This document shows, piece after piece, positions 15,603-18,255 of a DNA stretch of 18,255 bases (position 1 is its first letter; each line of letters opens with the position of its first letter). The translations under genes and the position numbers were made by a program. The DNA lies in assembly GCA_022840285.1 (NCBI GenBank), contig JALHIE010000026.1, forward strand, positions 1 to 18,255, in the 5' to 3' direction. The notes beneath the pieces are model-generated. The model was not told the origin of the DNA and did no database searches. It was given only the letters and a program-made list of their open reading frames with translations. Source of the DNA: Porphyromonadaceae bacterium. Its GTDB lineage: Bacteria > Bacteroidota > Bacteroidia > Bacteroidales > Dysgonomonadaceae.

Positions 15603-16514
15603 ATGGAAAGAAAAAAAATGAATCAACCGGTGCGATTTTCCTTTGCAATGATCGTTGCACTTGTTTTTTTACAAGCCTGCGGAAGCGTCCCTTTCACAGG
15701 AAGGAGACAATTGAACCTGGTTTCAAACGAGCAGGTGGTGGCACTTAGTTTGCAGCAGTACCAGGATTTTATGCGCTCTGCACCCCTTGAAAGGAGCACA
15801 ACAAACGCCGAAATGGTAAAAAGGGTGGGTTCCCGGGTTGCCAACGCCGTGGAGACATTCTACAAGAATAACGGCTATGAGTCTGAACTACAGTATTACC
15901 AGTGGGAGTTTAACTTAGTAAAAGACAAAAGTGTAAATGCGTTTGCCATGCCCGGTGGAAAAATAGTTATTTATGACGGGTTACTTCCAGTAACACAAAC
16001 GGAGGAAGCATTGGCAGTAGTGGTAGGACACGAAGTTGCTCACGTCATTGCCCGGCATGCTCAGGAAAGAATCAGCCAGCAAATGGCACTGCAATACGGT
16101 GGTGCTATAGCCGGCGGCCTGTTGGGCAACTCGGTTGGCGCACAAATCGGTCAACAGGTGTTCGGGCTTGGTGCTCAATTTGGCGTGATGATGCCGTATG
16201 CCCGCAAGCAAGAATACGAAGCCGATGAAATCGGGCTCATTGTTATGGCCCTGGCAGGATACAATCCTCAGGCGGCGGTTCCTTTCTGGACGAGAATGGC
16301 ACAAAGTTCACAGGGAGGCGCTCCCCCCGAGTTCCTTAGCACTCACCCTACGGATGAAAAACGGATCGCACGCATACAGCAAATTATGCCCAACGTGCTA
16401 CAGTACTATAAAGGGACCGGTGTTCAGAACACTACGAGTGAGCCCATTAAAACCCAGGCTCCCGTTCCTGTAAAAACAGAAGAAGCAAAAACCTCCAAAG
16501 AGTGGACGTTTTAG
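15603..16514 (+). CDS. M48-family zinc metallopeptidase lipoprotein (LoiP-like)
   Basis: It is a periplasm-facing, membrane-anchored metalloprotease, probably for envelope protein quality control. From ATG 15603 it has 303 residues with a lipoprotein signal ending VFLQAC (Cys26). The segment after it, PFTGRRQLNLVS (30-41), is the conserved start of lipoprotein M48 peptidases. The zinc motif HEVAH (143-147) carries the catalytic Glu144; EYEAD (204-208) supplies the third zinc ligand, Glu204. FSTHPTDEKRI-like STHPTDEKRI lies near the C-terminus, before a flexible Pro/Lys-rich tail. ATG 15561 in the same frame would add 14 polar residues before the signal peptide and seems less likely; ATG 15618 is also possible. 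It is divergent from parC and closed by a strong terminator, so it is probably monocistronic. The substrate is unknown. Confidence 0.92.
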   Translation: MERKKMNQPVRFSFAMIVALVFLQACGSVPFTGRRQLNLVSNEQVVALSLQQYQDFMRSAPLERSTTNAEMVKRVGSRVANAVETFYKNNGYESELQYYQWEFNLVKDKSVNAFAMPGGKIVIYDGLLPVTQTEEALAVVVGHEVAHVIARHAQERISQQMALQYGGAIAGGLLGNSVGAQIGQQVFGLGAQFGVMMPYARKQEYEADEIGLIVMALAGYNPQAAVPFWTRMAQSSQGGAPPEFLSTHPTDEKRIARIQQIMPNVLQYYKGTGVQNTTSEPIKTQAPVPVKTEEAKTSKEWTF

Positions 16515-16548
16515 TCCGGATAAAAGCCTAAAACAATGATTTTACTCA

Positions 16549-16573
16549 GGGATCGCGGTGCGATCCCTTTTTT
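16549..16573 (+). terminator. Intrinsic terminator after the M48 peptidase gene
   Basis: GGGATCGC (16549-16556), a GGT loop and GCGATCCC (16560-16567) form a perfect 8-bp stem followed directly by six T (16568-16573). This is a textbook Rho-independent terminator located 35 bp after the stop codon. Confidence 0.92.
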
Positions 16574-16621
16574 CATGAAGTTGCGGTCCAGTAGAGGAAT
16601 TATGTTTTAAAAACCGATAAA

Positions 16622-16653
16622 TTGGCTTTACAACATAATAATGGCTAACTTCG
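16622..16653 (+). promoter_or_regulatory. Possible aspA promoter
   Basis: TAACTTCG at 16646-16653 differs by one base from the Bacteroidota -7 box TAnnTTTG. TTGG at 16622-16625, 20 bp upstream, is a partial -33 box. It lies between the terminator and aspA, leaving a leader of roughly 70 bases. Confidence 0.4.
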
Positions 16654-16669
16654 CACAATATAAAAAAAC

Positions 16670-16683
16670 AATGCATCAGTGGC
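16670..16683 (+). repeat. 14-bp motif shared with the 3' end of the SusCD locus
   Basis: AATGCATCAGTGGC is identical to 12047-12060. Similarity fades afterwards (AGGT and TATGT recur at nearly the same offsets). Both copies are intergenic. A 14-bp match alone is not significant over an 18-kb window. Confidence 0.35.
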
Positions 16684-16728
16684 TTAGGTTTTGAATATGT
16701 ATCAACTACTTTATATAATCGTTTTATT

Positions 16729-18159
16729 ATGCACAAGACACCTATTAACCTCAGCGGAAGCACACGCACCGAGCACGATCTTATCGGAGAAATGAAAATT
16801 CCCGCTGCATGCTACTTCGGGATTCAAACCCTGCGGGCAGTGAAAAACTTCGGAATCAGCCGTTCAAAACTTTATCATTATCCCCAGCTTATCAGGGGAT
16901 TAATGGATGTGAAAGCAGCTGCAGCCCTTGCCAACAAGAAACTGGGATTGTTAGAGTCCACCATCGCTGATGCCATTGTTGAGGCTTGTAATGAAATCAA
17001 GGACGGCAAACTCCACGATCAGTTTGTGGTGGATATGGTGCAGGGTGGTGCAGGCACCTCAACCAACATGAATGCCAACGAAGTGATTGCCAACCGGGCA
17101 TTGGAAATTCTGGGTTTTGAGAAAGGGGATTACGTCCATTGCCACCCCAACAACCATGTAAATCTTTCCCAATCTACCAACGATGCCTACCCCACGGCGC
17201 TGAAAATAGCCCTGTACCGGAGCATCGGCGAATTGATGGACGCATTGAAGAGACTGGTCGTTGTTTTTCGGGAAAAAGGAAAAGAATTTGCAGAAGTCAT
17301 AAAGATGGGACGAACGCAGTTGCAGGATGCTGTTCCTATGACACTGGGACAAGAATTTGATGCGTTTGCCACGACACTGGAAGAAGAAGTAGCTCGATTG
17401 AGCCAAAACCGCCAATTGCTTCTTGAGACCAATATGGGAGCAACGGCCATCGGGACGGGAATCAACTCCGACCCGGAATATACGCCAATTTGCACCCGTT
17501 ATCTGGCGGAAATATCAGGTATTGCCGTCGTTGCCGCCGACAACCTGATCGAAGCCACCAGCGATACGGGAGTTTTCATCATGAACTCATCGGTCATCAA
17601 ACGGTTAGCCGTGAAATTATCAAAGATCTGCAACGATCTGCGGTTGCTTTCCTCAGGACCAAGAACAGGGCTGAACGAGATAAACTTACCTCCCATGCAA
17701 CCCGGCTCTTCCATCATGCCCGGCAAAGTAAATCCGGTTATTCCCGAAGTGGTCAATCAGATAGCGTACAAGGTCATCGGCAATGATTTAACCGTGACCC
17801 TGGCATCGGAAGCCGGACAGCTCCAGTTGAACGTTATGGAACCCATTATCGCCTATTCCTTGATGGAAAGTATTGAAATGCTTATTAATGGCATCAACAC
17901 GCTAAAAAGTAAGTGTGTTGCCGGAATCACGGCAAACAAAGACCGCTGCAGGGATATGGTGTTGAACAGCATCGGCCTGGTTACGGCTTTAAATCCATAC
18001 CTGGGATATGAAAACTCGACACGGGTAGCCGCCGCGGCATTGAGAACGGGAAAGGGTGTTTACGATATCGTACTGGAAAATAAACTGATCGACCGGAAGA
18101 AACTGGACGAAGTACTGAAGCCGGAAAACATGATCCGGCCCCGAAGAATAGATAAATAA
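16729..18159 (+). CDS. aspA: Aspartate ammonia-lyase (aspartase)
   Basis: The enzyme reversibly deaminates L-aspartate to fumarate and ammonium, feeding fumarate respiration or amino-acid catabolism in the cytoplasm. The 476-aa length matches the aspartase/fumarase superfamily. Conserved elements are TRTEHDLIGEMKIPAACYFGIQTLRA at the N-terminus, the substrate-binding block GAGTSTNMNANEVIANRA, HPNNHVNLSQSTNDAYPTA, and the superfamily signature GSSIMPGKVNPVIPE (residues 326-340), whose loop carries the catalytic Ser. GEMKIP and TRTEHD favour aspartase over class II fumarase (which usually has TRxExDTxG-GxxxVP and a distinct loop). ATG 16729 is the only sensible start. It appears monocistronic, with a terminator before it and a weak hairpin after it. 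Confidence 0.94.
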   Translation: MHKTPINLSGSTRTEHDLIGEMKIPAACYFGIQTLRAVKNFGISRSKLYHYPQLIRGLMDVKAAAALANKKLGLLESTIADAIVEACNEIKDGKLHDQFVVDMVQGGAGTSTNMNANEVIANRALEILGFEKGDYVHCHPNNHVNLSQSTNDAYPTALKIALYRSIGELMDALKRLVVVFREKGKEFAEVIKMGRTQLQDAVPMTLGQEFDAFATTLEEEVARLSQNRQLLLETNMGATAIGTGINSDPEYTPICTRYLAEISGIAVVAADNLIEATSDTGVFIMNSSVIKRLAVKLSKICNDLRLLSSGPRTGLNEINLPPMQPGSSIMPGKVNPVIPEVVNQIAYKVIGNDLTVTLASEAGQLQLNVMEPIIAYSLMESIEMLINGINTLKSKCVAGITANKDRCRDMVLNSIGLVTALNPYLGYENSTRVAAAALRTGKGVYDIVLENKLIDRKKLDEVLKPENMIRPRRIDK

Positions 18160-18169
18160 ACATTGTTGT

Positions 18170-18196
18170 CCGGTAAAACCGGTAAATTAAATTTTT
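18170..18196 (+). terminator. Weak hairpin with T-run after aspA
   Basis: CCGGT (18170-18174), loop AAA and ACCGG (18178-18182) form a 5-bp stem; a run of five T follows after a nine-base gap (18192-18196). It lies 11 bp after the aspA stop. The stem is short and the T-run displaced, so it is a marginal terminator. Confidence 0.35.
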
Positions 18197-18255
18197 GACA
18201 CCAATTCAGTGGCTTTGCGCACTGTTTTTCGTGAGTTTCTAAAAGCAAGCCCCCT
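18187..18255 (-). CDS. Possible C-terminus of a convergent gene, truncated by the window edge
   Basis: On the minus strand a frame open to the window edge ends at TAA (18189-18187) and encodes RGLAFRNSRKTVRKATELVSKI. The basic, helical character and the stop close to the aspA terminator would fit the end of a gene facing aspA. With only 22 residues, neither a family nor the reality of the gene can be established. Confidence 0.35.
   Translation of the reverse strand, partial: RGLAFRNSRKTVRKATELVSKI

Noticed and set aside
16542..16769. 75-codon minus-strand open frame between the M48 gene and aspA
   Set aside because: It runs through a clear terminator and the probable aspA promoter and start, and has low-complexity content with no recognisable domain.
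1..18255. CRISPR array, tRNA or rRNA genes, transposase or integrase genes
   Set aside because: No regularly spaced repeats with spacers, no cloverleaf or rRNA-like segment and no DDE or tyrosine-recombinase motifs were seen on either strand. A covariance-model search would be the decisive check for RNAs.

Overview
The window looks like a chromosomal segment of a Bacteroidota (Bacteroidales-type) bacterium. The evidence is a SusC/SusD pair, an ECF sigma/FecR pair, a long topoisomerase IV A subunit of the Bacteroidales kind, a SlyD-like protein with a Cys-rich tail, an F-terminal SusC barrel, and promoter boxes of the TTTG-N19-21-TAnnTTTG type without clear Shine-Dalgarno sites. A family-level assignment is not justified from the sequence alone.

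Left part (1-2355): core metabolism at ordinary GC. It holds the 3' end of a MalY/PatB-type PLP aminotransferase, then a FKBP-type SlyD-like peptidyl-prolyl isomerase and chorismate synthase (aroC). The aminotransferase reading frame is broken near its end by a perfect 50-bp tandem duplication.

Middle part (2376-11970): a polysaccharide- or glycan-utilisation-type locus, all on the + strand. It comprises an ECF sigma factor, a FecR-type anti-sigma factor, a SusC-like TonB-dependent transducer with an N-terminal STN signalling domain, a SusD-like lipoprotein, and two tandem paralogous secreted proteins of about 420 aa that I cannot place in a family. The expected circuit is: ligand binds SusCD, the STN domain contacts FecR in the periplasm, the ECF sigma factor is released, and susCD with the downstream genes is transcribed. 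The sigma, fecR and first ~550 bp of susC have host-like composition. From roughly codon 187 of susC to the end of the second paralog the DNA is markedly AT-rich with A/T third positions, which suggests that the ligand-binding and enzyme cargo was replaced by recombination while the local sensor was kept. A terminator-like hairpin separates susCD from the two paralogs.

Right part (11971-18255): a 635-bp gene-free stretch with two long perfect or near-perfect palindromes and a short ~24-bp repeat. After it come parC (- strand, with a good Bacteroidota promoter), an M48-family zinc metallopeptidase lipoprotein, a strong terminator, and aspartate ammonia-lyase (aspA). The window ends in what may be the C-terminus of a convergent gene.

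The most unusual items are the mosaic susC/cargo swap, the pair of unrecognised tandem paralogs, the frame-breaking 50-bp duplication, and a sliding-clamp-binding-like pentapeptide at the extreme C-terminus of ParC.
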